Assembly: GCF_022024175.1 (NCBI RefSeq)
Contig: NZ_CP091794.1
Location: 186,001 to 250,000 of the forward strand
Direction of reading: 5' to 3'
DNA: 64,000 bases
Origin: Prevotella communis
Lineage (GTDB): Bacteria; Bacteroidota; Bacteroidia; Bacteroidales; Bacteroidaceae
Made by a program: the position numbers and the translations under genes. This document shows positions 8,499 through 15,761 of the stretch, piece after piece (positions within the stretch are counted from its first letter, which is position 1; every line of letters starts with the position of its first letter). The notes under the pieces are model-generated. The model did not search any database. It saw only the letters and a program-made list of their open reading frames with translations, and had not been told where the DNA came from.

Positions 8499-10124
8499 TT
8501 ATATTATCCTCAAAATCCTGTCGTCCAACTCTTTGGGATTGCCTGTTGTATCATATATTTTTTTTAGTAATCTCCTTCTGATATTTGAAATGTATGCATC
8601 ATCCCTACCTAAGAGTTTGCTAATGGAGGCTGGTTTGAAGTGACAGCGTATCAAAAGGCATACTTCGTATTCGATTGCGCGTAATGGGGTTGAAGAGTTA
8701 AGCGCCCCATAAAAATTGGGAATCAATTCATTAATAAGATTTTTAAGTTCGCGGATATCGCTTGTTGTTGCTTCCTGAACTGGATTTGACTCTAAATACT
8801 CATGGAATCGTTGAATGACTTTTGCTTCAAGTATTTTATCTTCCAATGCAGGATCAATAGTTTTGGAAAGTCGCTTTTGGAATTCAGAGATTTTTGTTTG
8901 CAACTCTGCTATCTCAGTATTTCTCTTGGAAATAATTGTACTGATGTCAGCATCTCCACCACATAAATCCTGCAATTCTGACTGTACTTTCTCTAAGGCA
9001 ATTAAGTTTGTTCTATATTCTGCAAGTTGTCTTGCTTTCTTTGATCTATAACGCATAAATAGGAGAATGCTTATTAGCAGGAGGGCCATAACCGAAAAAA
9101 GAGAAAGATGTTGGATTTTCTCAGCCCTTCTCTCGCTTTTCTCTGCAAGAATCTTATGATGGTTGTAGTTATATGATAATTGTAGCTTCTGAATATTCTG
9201 CATTTCAGATAATGAGTAAGCAGAATCGTTTAGAATATAGCTGAGATTTGCATATTTAGCTATAGAATCAGAATTATTTTTGGTGATAAATACCTCCTGT
9301 AGCCCTTTACATCCAGCTATCTGGTTATTTAAATCTTTACCTATGCGAAGTTCTTTACGGAATAGATATTCTGCAGAGTCAGCCTTGTTAACCGCTAAAT
9401 AGTATTGACCTTTTATATAATAATATATTTCCAAGCCCTCGTCAATGTTTCCATCATTATCAAAGAAACCTGAATTGCTTTCATACAAATTACAATACTT
9501 TCGAGCTTTATCTAGATCTCCAATATTTATTAAAGATAAGATGGTTGTACTTATGGTCTGAGCAGCCCGGTCATGCCTATTAATGCTTGTAAATAATTGA
9601 GCCGCATGTTCTTGAATAAATATAATGGAATCGTGTTTATGTAAATAATCATAAGCGTCAGCTCGCTGTGCATAGCATTCTATTGCCATTAATGTATCTT
9701 TCCCTTTCCAGGCATAATATTCTGCAAGTTTTAGTTCTTTCAATTCGCTACGAGGCTGTACTTCTTTATGAAATATATTAGCACTTTGCGCATGAATACG
9801 GCTTAACTTAGCGTAGTCACAGTTGATGTCCAAAGTATCTGCACAATCAGCAGCCTCATAATACAACTCCAGGGCATGAGGAAGTTCGCCAAGGCAATAG
9901 TAGGTACGACCAAGGATATATTTTGCGCGCATACGTTCGTTTGGGGTACCATGACTGTCGAAATAATCGCAAAGGCTAATGGCCAATGTGTCGTTGGTCA
10001 TCAAGGAGCCTGCAAGGTTTTGTCGTTCCAGTTCTTCCAACTGACTCAGCATCTGCTGATGATCGTTGCATGCGCAAACAGCTATGAAAAATATTGTGAT
10101 TAGGAAATGTTTAATACAATGCAT
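8499..10124 (-). CDS. TPR membrane regulator with C-terminal helix-turn-helix
   Basis: A 541-residue protein with an N-terminal signal/lipobox-like segment (FIAVCAC), TPR-type helical repeats over residues 20-310, one membrane span near 335-355 (LSLFSVMALLLISILLF), a coiled coil, and a C-terminal LuxR-like helix-turn-helix (YEVCLLIRCHFKPASISKLLGRDDAYIS). The topology places TPRs outside and the DNA-binding domain in the cytoplasm, as in one-component Bacteroidetes TPR regulators. Ligand and target genes are unknown. The next gene (10196-11779) has the same architecture. The start codon is four bases after the -7 element, so the transcript is probably leaderless. Confidence 0.8.
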   Translation of the reverse strand: MHCIKHFLITIFFIAVCACNDHQQMLSQLEELERQNLAGSLMTNDTLAISLCDYFDSHGTPNERMRAKYILGRTYYCLGELPHALELYYEAADCADTLDINCDYAKLSRIHAQSANIFHKEVQPRSELKELKLAEYYAWKGKDTLMAIECYAQRADAYDYLHKHDSIIFIQEHAAQLFTSINRHDRAAQTISTTILSLINIGDLDKARKYCNLYESNSGFFDNDGNIDEGLEIYYYIKGQYYLAVNKADSAEYLFRKELRIGKDLNNQIAGCKGLQEVFITKNNSDSIAKYANLSYILNDSAYSLSEMQNIQKLQLSYNYNHHKILAEKSERRAEKIQHLSLFSVMALLLISILLFMRYRSKKARQLAEYRTNLIALEKVQSELQDLCGGDADISTIISKRNTEIAELQTKISEFQKRLSKTIDPALEDKILEAKVIQRFHEYLESNPVQEATTSDIRELKNLINELIPNFYGALNSSTPLRAIEYEVCLLIRCHFKPASISKLLGRDDAYISNIRRRLLKKIYDTTGNPKELDDRILRII

Positions 10125-10128
10125 GCTG

Positions 10129-10160
10129 CAAAGGTAAGTAAATTCTTTTTACCTTGCAAA
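10129..10160 (-). promoter_or_regulatory. Promoter abutting the start codon of the TPR/HTH gene
   Basis: Minus strand TTTG, 20 bases, TACCTTTG, then only CAGC before the ATG at 10124. With transcription expected a few bases after the -7 element, little or no leader remains. Confidence 0.7.
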
Positions 10161-10195
10161 TATTACTGAGCCTTTTTTGAAAAAAACGAATGCAA

Positions 10196-11779
10196 TCAAA
10201 GAGAATTATGTATCTGTCCCGCTGATCTTAAGTGCTCGTCGAAATCGCGTGCACCACCCTGTATATGAAATACCTTCTGCAACAGACGCACACGCAGGTT
10301 GGTGACCGACTGGGGTGATGAGGCTGTGAGCACAGCAACCTCAGAAGGCTGGAAGCGCAGGCGGATGAGCAGACAGACGTTGAGTTCGCGCGACTGCAGG
10401 CTGTTGATGGATGAAAGCATCGTGAGGAACTGCGGACAATGCTGTCGGTAGGCCTCCACGAGAGCCGTCCAGTCAGCTTCAGATGCTGGTTGGCCACGTT
10501 GTGCCAAGGTACGCAGCCGGGCTATGATGTCAGCTGCAAGCAGTTGCTGTTGCTGGTCGGTCTGCTGTTGCTGATTCAGTTTCTGCCGCAACTGTTCCAT
10601 GTCCGTGAGTTGTATGGATATATCGCTTACCAGTTGATTGTAATGCCGGATGCGCCATCGGTGGTAATAGCTGAGCGATAGCAACAGTAACAATAGTAGT
10701 GAGGCGATGCCTAATAAGATGATGACGAGCCGATACTGGCGTTGCTCAGCCTGTGCACGCTCGTACTGCTGTTGCATACCGTGAATACCAGTACGGTCGC
10801 TCAGTTCGCTACTTCTGCGATAGAGATCGTTCAGACGCTGCGACAGTTCGCTGCTCCTGCGGAAGTCCTGTTGTTGGCTAAAATGCCTGATGAGCTGTTC
10901 GTGGGCTTTGATTTGTAGGTCCAGCTCCTCCGCCTGTAATGTCTGATACCACAGGTTGGTGGCTCTGTTAAAGTCACCCTCACCTTTGGCAATATTGGCC
11001 AGCAGATAGTTGGCTTTGTCTAGATATGTCAGTTTAAGTGCCTGTAGTAGGCTCTGTTTGGCTGCTATTGTGTCGCCCTCCTTTAATTGGTAGCTTCCCA
11101 TGTTGCAAAGCGCAACAGCCCGAATCACACCGTCGAGCTTAGGAAGTAGTGGTTCCACTTGTTGCATGTAGTACATGAAACTGTCGCGTTCTTCCAACTG
11201 GTCGAAAGTGGTAGCCATGTTGTTGAGCATTCGGGCTGCCCACTGGTCGTTGCGTGCCTGTCTGGCAGCATCCAACGAACGCTGATAGTAGTGCAGAGTG
11301 GCTGTCTTGTCGTAGGCGTTGTCGTACATATCGCCAAGTACGGCATACAGTTCGTAGCAGAAAGCGGGGTCGCCAAGCTGTGCAGCCATCTCTTCGGCCT
11401 CCTTGATGAGTGCGAATGCCTCGGCATAGGATTGCTGACTGTAGAGTACGATAGCGTGATGGAGCAGGCTTCGGGCTAATCTGCAATCGTTGTTGCCGAC
11501 GTTTCTGTAATATTTCTCACTTTGGGCAATGAGCGTGTCGTTGTTGAAGGTGAGGCCCTTACGGTGGATGGCTTCCGTGAAGAGAAGTCCGTAAAGGGCG
11601 CTGTCCTGCGTGGTGGCGAGCGAGTCTGTGTTGAGAGGAGCCAGGAGCAGCATGGCTGAGTCTGGATACTGGTCTATGATTCGCTCTGCCTGCAAGAGAG
11701 AGTCTTGGCAAGGCTGCTCGTGTGAACAGCCTGCCAAGAAGAGAGATATCATTATTATGATGGAAAAGGTCTTCTGCAT
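10196..11779 (-). CDS. TPR membrane regulator, paralogue of the 8499-10124 protein
   Basis: A 527-residue lipoprotein-like protein (LFLAGCSHEQ) with TPR repeats (residues about 30-320), a membrane span near 355-375 (LVIILLGIASLLLLLLLSL), a Gln-rich coiled coil (LNQQQQTDQQQQ), and a C-terminal HTH (LNVCLLIRLRFQPSEVAVLTASSPQSVTNLRVRLLQKVF). Domain order and HTH are the same as in the neighbouring gene. It starts four bases after the TonB-domain gene stop, so those two are one operon; the 8499 gene has its own promoter. Likely a membrane-spanning transcription regulator; signal and targets unknown. Confidence 0.8.
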   Translation of the reverse strand: MQKTFSIIIMISLFLAGCSHEQPCQDSLLQAERIIDQYPDSAMLLLAPLNTDSLATTQDSALYGLLFTEAIHRKGLTFNNDTLIAQSEKYYRNVGNNDCRLARSLLHHAIVLYSQQSYAEAFALIKEAEEMAAQLGDPAFCYELYAVLGDMYDNAYDKTATLHYYQRSLDAARQARNDQWAARMLNNMATTFDQLEERDSFMYYMQQVEPLLPKLDGVIRAVALCNMGSYQLKEGDTIAAKQSLLQALKLTYLDKANYLLANIAKGEGDFNRATNLWYQTLQAEELDLQIKAHEQLIRHFSQQQDFRRSSELSQRLNDLYRRSSELSDRTGIHGMQQQYERAQAEQRQYRLVIILLGIASLLLLLLLSLSYYHRWRIRHYNQLVSDISIQLTDMEQLRQKLNQQQQTDQQQQLLAADIIARLRTLAQRGQPASEADWTALVEAYRQHCPQFLTMLSSINSLQSRELNVCLLIRLRFQPSEVAVLTASSPQSVTNLRVRLLQKVFHIQGGARDFDEHLRSAGQIHNSL

Positions 11780-11783
11780 GAGT

Positions 11784-12194
11784 TTATTTCATTCGGAAAG
11801 TGACGGGAAGGGTGAAAAATACGCGTACTTCTCTTCCATTCTGCTTGCCAGGCTTCCATTTCGGCATACAGCGAATCACACGCAGAGCCTCTTCGTCGAG
11901 TGCGGGATACACAGAGCGTACAACCTTCGGAGTGCTTACCTGTCCGTCTTTCTCAACGATGAATTTTACAACAACGCGCCCCTGTATACCTTTAGCCATA
12001 GCCTCCTTAGGATACTTTATGGTGTGCATAAGAAAACTCATCAAACTGTCCTGGCCTCCAGGGAACTCGGGCAGATTCTCTACAACGTCGAATACCTTTT
12101 CTTTCGACTGGTTCATTGATATTACGGTCTTCTGTGCCGTTATCGTTGTTGTGCTCAGCAGGGCTACAAGCAACAAAAAAGCGATTTTCTTCAT
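11784..12194 (-). CDS. Secreted TonB C-terminal-domain protein
   Basis: A 136-residue protein with a signal peptide (TTTITAQ) followed by a TonB_C domain: FPGGQDSLMSFL, IKYPKEAMAKGIQGRVVVKFIVEKDG in pattern, then SVYPALDEEALRVI and MPKWKPGKQNG. Full TonB proteins anchor in the inner membrane and contact ExbBD; here the N-terminus looks cleavable and the linker is missing, so this is a soluble periplasmic TonB-like protein, common in Bacteroidetes, possibly linked to the downstream TPR regulator. A TACTTTTG -7 element near 12244-12252 gives a leader of about 50 bases. Confidence 0.85.
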   Translation of the reverse strand: MKKIAFLLLVALLSTTTITAQKTVISMNQSKEKVFDVVENLPEFPGGQDSLMSFLMHTIKYPKEAMAKGIQGRVVVKFIVEKDGQVSTPKVVRSVYPALDEEALRVIRCMPKWKPGKQNGREVRVFFTLPVTFRMK

Positions 12195-12595
12195 AATCTT
12201 TACATTTTAAGTTTTTAATGTTCTTTTGTCATGACGCTGCAAAAGTAGAAGTTTTTCCGTAAAACCGCAAATTTTCGATTACATCATATTACACAGACGG
12301 CATTTTTTGTGTATTTCCATGGTGTCTGGACATTTTTCATCTAGCCATATGCTGTTCTTTGATTTTTATCGCAACTCAATGGTTTCCTGTTTCCAAATTA
12401 TAGGTTTACGATGCCTTTGTCCCTGACTTAGGATGCCTTAACCTATGGTTTCTAACTAAGCAGTAAAATTTTCCTAACTAGCCAGTAATATTTCTCAAGT
12501 TAAGCAGTAAAAAACGAAGGTTAAGGAGTAGTGAAACGACGTGTTGCTAATAGAGAAACGACGAGTTGCTCCTCAAAATGGCCTGAATGACGAGG

Positions 12596-12658
12596 GTGTA
12601 GTGTTGGGGTTAGTGTTAGGTGTAGTGTTGGGGTTACTGTTAGCACAACACTAACCCC
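12596..12658. repeat. 24-bp tandem repeat plus inverted copy
   Basis: Two 24-base units (12596-12619 and 12620-12643) with one mismatch, followed directly by CACAACACTAACCCC, the reverse complement of part of the unit. The block can form alternative hairpins with a GGGGTTAGTGTT stem. It may terminate transcription or simply be a local duplication. Confidence 0.6.
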
Positions 12659-12771
12659 TCCGTTCTCCTTTTATATAAAGGCCTTTTCTGAGATTGGGTG
12701 GGGTGTATGCTGAGATCAACGAGTTACGACCACTAACTCATCGAGTTGCTATGTTAAGATTGTTAAAACGC

Positions 12772-12803
12772 TTTGACATATAAACTATTCTCTTTATTTT
12801 TGC
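12772..12803 (+). promoter_or_regulatory. Promoter of the SH3-domain protein gene (in cassette A)
   Basis: TTTG at 12772-12775, 19-base spacer, TATTTTTG at 12795-12802: an exact consensus promoter giving a leader of about 40 bases before the ATG at 12849. The cassette B copy has the same elements and spacing. Confidence 0.75.
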
Positions 12804-12848
12804 GAAAGATTTTATAACCAGAACTTAAACATTAAAGGTATTAAGCCG

Positions 12849-13556
12849 ATGAAATCTTTCAGAGAATTTGCGATATTACTGCTTTCATCTTTTTGTTGCA
12901 TCATGGTGCATGCCCAGAAGGAGTATAATGGAGTGATAACAGATACCAGTCCCCGTGACAGCTTTGCATATGCGCAACAATCTTGTAAAGACTGTTTATA
13001 TGATCTCTATAATTGTATAGAGACGAGACAGTTGAAAACCATAGAAATCGGAACTTGCACTTATCCTGTTGAGCAACTATATCAGGGCAAGAATGATAGC
13101 ATTATTATTACAGCAATCACAAATGCTCGTGTATTTAGTTATGGAAATCTCTTAGATTCCGTTGTAGAACTTCATTTAGGTGACAGGGCTCTATATTTTA
13201 TGGTGTCAATAGAACCGCCTCGCAGTTTCAAATACCATGATATTAATTGCATCTATGACAGCAAAGGACAGCATCTTATATATGAAGACGAAAAAATGGT
13301 ATTGCCTGCAGTTATTAATGACCCTGATGGCTTTACCTATGTTAGAGAGAAACCATCTATAAAATCTCGGATAACGTCTAAGTTGCTAACGAATGAAGTC
13401 TTTTTATACACACCAATCTTTGGTAGTGATTGGTATAGAGTTTACTCAGGAGAAGACGGTGTGTATATTGGGTATATTTACAAAAAACGAGTTCTTCCGT
13501 ACGATAAATGTTCAAATTATAATAAAAAGAAAATGTCCAGGTTATTTTTTGACTAA
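12849..13556 (+). CDS. Secreted SH3-domain protein
   Basis: A 235-residue exported protein with signal peptide MKSFREFAILLLSSFCCIM...HAQ. The N-terminal part (residues 25-150) is not recognised. The C-terminal part (about 160-220) is a bacterial SH3-like domain: DPDGFTYVREKPSIKSR, then FGSDWYRVYSGEDGVYIGYIY. Such small SH3 proteins are frequent in Bacteroidetes accessory clusters beside immunity-type genes, but no toxin is nearby. The first 37 residues and promoter are shared with the gene at 14424, while the rest differs. Function unknown. Confidence 0.75.
   Translation: MKSFREFAILLLSSFCCIMVHAQKEYNGVITDTSPRDSFAYAQQSCKDCLYDLYNCIETRQLKTIEIGTCTYPVEQLYQGKNDSIIITAITNARVFSYGNLLDSVVELHLGDRALYFMVSIEPPRSFKYHDINCIYDSKGQHLIYEDEKMVLPAVINDPDGFTYVREKPSIKSRITSKLLTNEVFLYTPIFGSDWYRVYSGEDGVYIGYIYKKRVLPYDKCSNYNKKKMSRLFFD
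12945..12960. repeat. REP-like motif at a cassette junction
   Basis: ACCAGTCCCCGTGACA, a slightly decayed member of the ACCAGTCCCCGTGGCAT family, inside codons 33-38 of the SH3-protein gene and exactly where similarity to cassette B ends. Confidence 0.6.
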
Positions 13557-13560
13557 ATAA

Positions 13561-13692
13561 TCAGTGGGACCTGTCCCCGTGGCATCTGAGAATCAGCGCC
13601 TTACTCATTCCCTGAACTTTTCCAAATAGACAGTTATCTTCCTTGCTGTACTCAACACTCCCTTTATAGCCTTTATACTCCAAAAAATCCAT
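13561..13692 (-). pseudogene. hicB antitoxin fragment truncated by a REP-like motif
   Basis: An ATG at 13690-13692 opens MDFLEYKGYKGSVEYSKEDN then CLFGKVQGMSKALI, the recognisable N-terminus of HicB antitoxins of Bacteroidetes. After about 34 residues the frame runs into the reverse complement of CTGTCCCCGTGGCAT (13571-13585) and stops at 13561. The remaining two-thirds of HicB and any hicA toxin are missing. A TACTTTTG -7 element remains upstream on the minus strand. The truncation point at the repeat shows that the motif marks a recombination or insertion breakpoint. Confidence 0.7.
13571..13585. repeat. REP-like motif CTGTCCCCGTGGCAT
   Basis: Perfect copy of the family motif, located at the break in the hicB fragment and 15 bases after the SH3-protein stop. 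Preceded by CAGTGGGAC, a relic of the inverted partner ATCAGCGGGAC. Confidence 0.75.
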
Positions 13693-13764
13693 ATTAATGT
13701 TTTGTGGCAAAAGTACCAAAAAATAGTACTAACTTCCAAGTTTTTTGTCGATTATTTACATTAT

Positions 13765-13796
13765 GGTTACATGGTTACAGCTGTAACCATGTAACC
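13765..13796. repeat. Perfect 32-bp palindrome, copy 1
   Basis: GGTTACATGGTTACAG followed immediately by its exact reverse complement, with no loop. Each half contains two GGTTAC words. The same palindrome recurs at 13886-13917. It could be a protein-binding site, a REP-like element, or an element end. Confidence 0.9.
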
Positions 13797-13885
13797 GCTA
13801 AAGTATGAAGATATGGTAAAATTCATAGTAATATGTTGATATTCAATATCTTGCATACGTGTAATAGTATCCGTAATAGCAAAAT

Positions 13886-13917
13886 GGTTACATGGTTACA
13901 GCTGTAACCATGTAACC
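13886..13917. repeat. Perfect 32-bp palindrome, copy 2
   Basis: Identical to 13765-13796, 121 bases apart. The intervening sequence is A/T-rich and has no gene. Confidence 0.9.
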
Positions 13918-14037
13918 GTTCTGTGTACTTGCAGCGTTTAGTATTAGTTCTAGTAAGTGCCCGTATTAGTTCTCGCAGGGAAAAACCTAGGTGTAGCAGG
14001 GGAAGAAACGGCTGCTCTCCATCGTTTGCCTACACCC

Positions 14038-14080
14038 AAACGGTTGTGCGCCCATACGCAAACAACTGTGCGCCTATACC
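14038..14080. repeat. Pair of 21-bp iteron-like direct repeats
   Basis: Units at 14038-14058 and 14060-14080 share the AAAC...TGTGCGCCyATAC core. Two units alone do not prove a replication origin; together with the nearby palindromes they may be a relic of an integrated element. Confidence 0.5.
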
Positions 14081-14191
14081 CGTTTTAAATCGCAAAAAAT
14101 ATGAGTGATGCTCGTTATGCTCTCCAGTTTTTTTCCTATACAGGATTGTTCTCTGCAAAATCTGCATGCGCTCTTCAAGTTGGGCGATAAG

Positions 14192-14315
14192 ATCAGCGGG
14201 ACAGAGGTCTTTGATTTTTATAATAAAGGCCCTTTATCTCCGTTATATAGGATATATAAAGATTAATCACTATGTCGAAGAAAAAACGTGATGACAGATA
14301 CTGTCCCCGTGGCAT
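14192..14315. mobile_element. Non-autonomous REP/MITE-like element, copy 1
   Basis: Bounded by ATCAGCGGGACAG (14192-14204) and CTGTCCCCGTGGCAT (14301-14315), which are imperfect inverted repeats of one another. The inner 91 bases (14217-14307) recur with few changes at 16149-16241. They include the beginning of an open frame, ATGTCGAAGAAAAAACGTG (MSKKKRDDRYCP), which is cut at the right repeat. It has no transposase gene. Confidence 0.6.
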
Positions 14316-14327
14316 TTCAGGCATTTC

Positions 14328-14527
14328 ATGTTAAGATTGTTAAAACGCTTTGAGATACAAACTATTATATTTATTTTTGCAAAAAGTATAATAACCAGAA
14401 CTAAAACATTAAAATATTACGCTATGAAATCTTTCAGAGGATTTATAGTCTTATTGCTTTCATTTTTCTGCAACATCATGAGGTATGCGCAGAAAGAGTA
14501 TAATAAAAGGTGCCAGTCCCCGTGGCA
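14328..14527 (+). repeat. Promoter/signal-peptide cassette, copy B
   Basis: Counterpart of 12751-12960. It lies between two direct copies of the CCCCGTGGCA motif (14301-14315 and 14510-14528), as if inserted or recombined as a unit. Similarity to copy A ends at the right-hand motif. Confidence 0.85.
14349..14380 (+). promoter_or_regulatory. Promoter in cassette B
   Basis: TTTG (14349-14352), 19 bases, TATTTTTG (14372-14379), as in cassette A. It should drive the chimeric lipoprotein gene starting at 14424. Confidence 0.75.
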
Positions 14528-14987
14528 CTCTTGTGATTTCAGAACTCGTCTGGTGGTTATCATTATTGTTTTTTGCACGATTTTGTCATGTATACCACCA
14601 ATATGCAGCTCAAGACATGCTGCTATTTTTCAGAATATAACAAATGATACGTTGTTAATATGCGTTTCCCGTTATGATTGTATTGACAGCATGCTTTTTA
14701 TTCTGTCGCCACTCTACAGACATGCTGATAACAACCTTGGTTCTGCCGGCATTGCACAATGGGAGGGAATAACCATTAAAGACAATGATTATGTTTCTCC
14801 TGACTCTTCATGTGTGACAGACGCAGATGCTTTGTTTGTAAGTCAAGACACCTGTTATTTCTTCTTAGTCAAATGGAAGGATGTGAAACAATATTCATGG
14901 GATGAGATCCGTGCAAAGAAACTGTATCGCAGGTGGATGACAGTAAAGAATAAGGATGGCGATTGTGATAGGAATATAAGATACTAA
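14424..14987 (+). CDS. Chimeric secreted protein: cassette signal peptide fused to a small-lipoprotein domain
   Basis: A 187-residue product. Residues 1-27 (MKSFRGFIVLLLSFFCNIM...AQKEYN) copy the signal region of the SH3 protein at 12849. The junction lies in a perfect hairpin motif, GTGCCA-GTCCCCG-TGGCAC (14510-14528). Behind it comes a second export signal, RTRLVVIIIVFCTILSC (Cys56 as lipobox), then a mature domain with NITNDTLLI and FFLVKWKDVKQYSWDEIRAK. This domain belongs to the small Bacteroidales lipoprotein group also seen at 15078. Two tandem signals imply that a complete lipoprotein gene was captured in frame. The start at 14424, not an upstream ATG at 14328, is fixed by the cassette. 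Function unknown. Confidence 0.7.
   Translation: MKSFRGFIVLLLSFFCNIMRYAQKEYNKRCQSPWHSCDFRTRLVVIIIVFCTILSCIPPICSSRHAAIFQNITNDTLLICVSRYDCIDSMLFILSPLYRHADNNLGSAGIAQWEGITIKDNDYVSPDSSCVTDADALFVSQDTCYFFLVKWKDVKQYSWDEIRAKKLYRRWMTVKNKDGDCDRNIRY
14510..14528. repeat. REP-like hairpin motif inside the chimeric gene
   Basis: GTGCCAGTCCCCGTGGCAC: six-base perfect stem with a seven-base loop, the most symmetric member of the family. It is translated in frame and marks the fusion point. Confidence 0.75.
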
Positions 14988-15034
14988 TTCAGATTAGAAT
15001 GAAGAAAGCAATCATTTAAGTTCTCGCTCTTTCT

Positions 15035-15048
15035 TGTCCCCGTGGCAT
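15035..15048. repeat. REP-like motif upstream of the 15078 lipoprotein
   Basis: TGTCCCCGTGGCAT, 30 bases before the start codon. Sequence upstream shares nothing with the other lipoprotein's leader, again suggesting a junction at the motif. Confidence 0.7.
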
Positions 15049-15077
15049 CTATAGAAAACAAATAGAATAAAAAAAGT

Positions 15078-15491
15078 ATGAAAAAGATAAATTTCATAAT
15101 GTATCTTTTCTGTTTGCTCTTATGCTCTTGCACAGAAAAATGTAATGAAGAACATGTTGATGTGACAATATGTAATAATTCGTCAGAAAAGATTTATTAT
15201 GCTGTTGAATTTGGGAGAAATATTCCAAAAGGAGATAGCTTAAAATCTAGTTCATTTCGGTATAAAGATTATTTTGTTTCTCTAGACGCTGGTCAGAAAG
15301 ATGCAATAGATTTTCAAAAGAGGTACTTATATGATGGTTTGCAGATGCTTATCATCAAGTCTTCTACGATGGACATGTATGACAATAAGTCTTTTTATGA
15401 AGCAGACGACGTTTGTGACAAACGCTTCATCCTTTCCTATAATGAATTAGAGAAGATGGGATTTACGATACAATACGAAGATGATTTCTAA
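15078..15491 (+). CDS. Small lipoprotein of unknown function
   Basis: A 137-residue lipoprotein (FCLLLCSC lipobox, Cys near residue 18). The mature part has VTICNNSSEKIYYAVEFG near the N-terminus and DKRFILSYNELEKMGFTI at the end, the same layout as the mature domain of the 14424 protein (N-x-S/T opening strand, aromatic FIL/FFL strand, then a short amphipathic helix). The two are probably distant paralogues. No catalytic motif is visible. REP-like motifs flank it on both sides (15035 and 15501), so it may travel as a cassette. Confidence 0.7.
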   Translation: MKKINFIMYLFCLLLCSCTEKCNEEHVDVTICNNSSEKIYYAVEFGRNIPKGDSLKSSSFRYKDYFVSLDAGQKDAIDFQKRYLYDGLQMLIIKSSTMDMYDNKSFYEADDVCDKRFILSYNELEKMGFTIQYEDDF

Positions 15492-15500
15492 TTAGTAATA

Positions 15501-15553
15501 ATCAGCGGGACAGATACTGTTTTATAATAAACACCTCATCTCTCCGTTATATT
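15501..15553. repeat. Partial third copy of the REP/MITE module
   Basis: ATCAGCGGGACAGATACTGT (15501-15520) followed by about 34 bases resembling the inner module of 14217-14250 (TTTTATAATAAA ... TCTCCGTTATAT). The similarity ends just before the transposase-like remnant. Confidence 0.55.
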
Positions 15554-15640
15554 ATGCAAGAAATCCGCATTGGTCCTCGACAAATGTCACGCATTAGCGG
15601 ACTGACATACTCTGTTATATATAAGTTGGCAAAACAATAA
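15554..15640 (+). pseudogene. C-terminal remnant resembling a REP-associated (Y1/RAYT) transposase
   Basis: A 28-codon frame encodes MQEIRIGPRQMSRISGLTYS then VIYKLAKQ. The pattern (x)RQxSRxSGLxxxVIxxL matches the short helix-turn-helix tail found at the end of many REP-associated tyrosine transposases. The catalytic HUH and Tyr parts are gone. Its position inside a block of REP-like palindromes supports the reading, but the match rests on a short motif only. Confidence 0.4.
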
Positions 15641-15644
15641 ATGT

Positions 15645-15761
15645 ATGGAAATCTATTTGAAGAAATCAAAGACCTGTCCACCTGATTTGTTCCAACCAGA
15701 AAGGATTGTTTATAAAATGAAAACGGGTAAAAGTTATGGCGTCTATGAAAAATATGAGTGA
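15645..15761 (+). CDS. Possible 38-residue peptide overlapping the barstar-like gene
   Basis: A short frame (MEIYLKKSKTCPPDLFQPER... ending YGVYEKYE) begins just after the transposase remnant and overlaps the start of the barstar-like gene in another frame. Composition is protein-like, but no homologue is recognised; it may be the tail of a lost gene. Confidence 0.2.
   Translation: MEIYLKKSKTCPPDLFQPERIVYKMKTGKSYGVYEKYE

Larger units (their letters stand above)
12195..12848. other. Intergenic region (654 bp) with short repeats
   Basis: No coding region seen. It holds the divergent promoters of the flanking genes, three loose copies of an AAGCAGTAAAA-like word (12465-12515), two copies of an AAACGACGwGTTGCT word (12535-12570), a pair of 24-base tandem repeats (12596-12643) and the start of the duplicated 5' cassette at 12751. 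Confidence 0.6.
12751..12960 (+). repeat. Promoter/signal-peptide cassette, copy A
   Basis: About 210 bases closely similar to 14328-14527. The shared part covers the promoter, leader, start codon and signal peptide (MKSFR, MHAQ/YAQ cleavage region, KEYN) and stops at a CCAGTCCCCGTG motif, after which the two genes encode unrelated sequence. Copy A is preceded by ordinary intergenic sequence. Confidence 0.85.
13693..14191. other. Non-coding region with palindromes and direct repeats
   Basis: No convincing gene. The region contains the hicB promoter remnant, two identical 32-bp palindromes, a pair of 21-bp direct repeats (14038-14080) and A/T-rich sequence. A 30-codon frame (14100-14190) starting MSDARYALQ is unrecognised and may be a gene relic. 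Confidence 0.5.

Noticed and set aside
12596..12658. CRISPR-like repeat
   Set aside because: Only two adjacent 24-bp units without spacers and no cas genes.
13923..14108. 61-codon frame in the repeat region
   Set aside because: It runs through the iteron-like repeats, has no start signal and an unlikely composition.
14100..14190. Small gene MSDARYALQ...
   Set aside because: Thirty codons only, no family resemblance or clear promoter; kept only as a possible relic.
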